From an uncultured Prevotella sp. (lineage in GTDB: Bacteria; Bacteroidota; Bacteroidia; Bacteroidales; Bacteroidaceae), in NCBI GenBank assembly GCA_905233985.1, contig CAJOFA010000014.1, positions 62,001 through 126,000 of the forward strand: DNA of 64,000 bases, given 5' to 3'. Both the position numbers and the translations under genes were made by a program. The notes below the pieces were generated by a model. It did not search any database, was not told where the DNA came from, and saw only the letters and a list, made by a program, of their open reading frames with translations. This document shows positions 62,900 to 64,000 of the stretch, one piece after another (position 1 is the stretch's first letter; the number at the start of each line of letters is the position of its first letter).

Positions 62900-64000
62900 T
62901 TCACATTACTGTTAATTCTGAGACACATCATCGTAAGGTCATCGTTGGGCTCGGCTTCTCCACGGTGTTTCTCCACCGCGCTCTCCAACATGTCAACCGT
63001 CTGCCGGGCACTCTCGAACGGTGCCTGCTTGAGGGTTTCGAGCAGACGGTCGTCGCCAAACTGCTGCTGTTCCAAATTCTCGGCCTCATTCAGGCCGTCA
63101 GTATAAATAAAGAGTGTTTTGTCCTTGATGCTTTCAATCTCCTCGCCCTTGTACTCCAATCCTGACCACATACCAATGGGGGCATTGGGTTCCATCTGGA
63201 TGAAATCGGAGCCCAATACAGGCGGATTGTGTCCGGCATTGCAGAAGTCGAGGTGTCCGGTCTGCAAGTTCACTAGTCCAAGGAAGAACGTGACGAACAT
63301 GCCACTCTCATTGTCGTCGCCGCTGAGGGCGTCGTTCATGCGGGTACATATCTCGGCAGGCATCATCTGCTGGGCAGCAAGTGTACGGAAGAGTCGTGTG
63401 GCCTGTGCCATGAAGAGCGAAGCAGGCACACCCTTTCCGCTGACGTCGCCAACGCAGAAGTAAAGCAGGTCACCGATAAGCACGTAGCCGTAGAGGTCAC
63501 CACCAACTTCCTTCGCTGGAGTCATCGAGGCATACATATCCAATCCCTCGCGGTCGGGGAACACACTAGGCACCATCGACATCTGAATGTCACGGGCAAT
63601 ACGTAACTCACTCTCGATGCGCTCCTGAGCTGCCTTCATCTCGGCCAGACGCTTGGCAGCACGACGGCGTATCAAGGTATAGATGACAAAGAAGATGGTC
63701 AGCAGAACGATGGCAATAATCAGTCCAATGACGCGCTGCTGCAGAATCTCTGCTTGCTGCTGCGATATCTGTCGTTCCTTACCCTGCGTATCGTAGATAG
63801 TGGCAAGCCTGGCGGCATCTATCTCCTTCTGTCGGACAAGGCAAGAGTCAAAGACCTGTGCAATCTGCCCAGCTACATAAACCACCGTATCCTTACGCCC
63901 CGCTCCGATGTTGGCTCTCAATTTATCTACATATGCATCAATATTATCCACCGTCATCTGGACTCCGGAACCTTGAAAGAAATAGTCAAGCCTGGTGAGG
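62896..64000 (-). CDS. membrane-bound PP2C (SpoIIE/RsbU-type) phosphatase, 5' end outside window
   Basis: At least 367 codons; the frame is open through 64000, so the ATG at 63957 is not necessarily the start. A helical, probably periplasmic part is followed by a membrane helix (VIGLIIAIVLLTIFFVIYTLI), a linker coil and the PP2C domain. Metal-binding Asp residues are visible in EVGGDLYGY, FCVGDVSGKGVPASLF, FIYTDGLNEAENL and EPNDDLTMM. It would dephosphorylate the STAS protein in response to a signal sensed outside or in the membrane. Confidence 0.92.
   Translation of the reverse strand, partial: LTRLDYFFQGSGVQMTVDNIDAYVDKLRANIGAGRKDTVVYVAGQIAQVFDSCLVRQKEIDAARLATIYDTQGKERQISQQQAEILQQRVIGLIIAIVLLTIFFVIYTLIRRRAAKRLAEMKAAQERIESELRIARDIQMSMVPSVFPDREGLDMYASMTPAKEVGGDLYGYVLIGDLLYFCVGDVSGKGVPASLFMAQATRLFRTLAAQQMMPAEICTRMNDALSGDDNESGMFVTFFLGLVNLQTGHLDFCNAGHNPPVLGSDFIQMEPNAPIGMWSGLEYKGEEIESIKDKTLFIYTDGLNEAENLEQQQFGDDRLLETLKQAPFESARQTVDMLESAVEKHRGEAEPNDDLTMMCLRINSNVK

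Overview
The window looks like a chromosomal segment of a Prevotella-like member of the Bacteroidales. The evidence is the repeated promoter architecture TTTG-N19/20-TAnnTTTG (mostly TACCTTTG or TATCTTTG), the near absence of Shine-Dalgarno sequences, TonB-dependent receptors, LES-type surface lipoproteins (Cys followed by acidic residues), DUF4270 and DUF4465 proteins, a fused FeoA-FeoB, and the Bacteroidota ATP synthase order atpD-C-x-B-E-F-H-A-G. All assignments come from reading the sequence; no searches were run.

Layout. 1-0.5 kb: 3' end of a WG-repeat gene. 0.55-9.7 kb: iron and redox region. A hemerythrin-LuxR regulator is divergent from a porin, imelysin lipoprotein and di-haem oxidoreductase set, followed by a GNAT-like protein and FeoAB. 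9.6-19.4 kb: FAD protein, UvrA, CotH-like protein, QueA, NadE, then tRNA-Cys. 19.6-27.7 kb: vitamin B12 operon behind a cobalamin riboswitch, with a BtuB-like receptor, a BtuG-like propeller fusion, a twice-frameshifted DUF4465 gene, a BtuF-like protein and BtuC, but no BtuD. 27.8-31.4 kb: a Cys-motif/carboxypeptidase-regulatory protein, repeat array, tRNA-Arg and a TonB receptor. 31.5-34.2 kb: methylmalonyl-CoA epimerase and biotin-dependent (de)carboxylase genes. 34.2-43.7 kb: PanD, PanC, a half-length GT5 protein, DUF4270, a 42-aa microprotein, GlyA, an AlaX-like protein, GH13, FabD and a REC-histidine kinase. 43.9-55.1 kb: ATP synthase, NhaD and a RelA-type enzyme with a lost HD site. 55.2-58.9 kb: an AT-rich island with a long repeat array, a kinase/FGE-like protein, a small membrane protein and an antitoxin-like ORF. 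59-64 kb: HtpG and a PP2C/RsbW/STAS/histidine-kinase partner-switching cluster.

Two repeat systems cut across the annotation and are the most unusual content. (1) Arrays with a strict 22-bp pitch occur at 28466-28663, 55341-55822, 55949-56080 and 58975-59040. Many units are small self-complementary dyads whose arms differ in sequence from unit to unit but still pair, and some arrays are preceded by a CTGATCCACTT box. (2) Short tandem repeats with a 7-bp unit occur between genes and also inside at least eight genes (GNAT-like, feoAB, FAD protein, uvrA, queA, btuB-like, btuF-like, relA), always leaving the frame open. I do not recognise either as a described element of this group.
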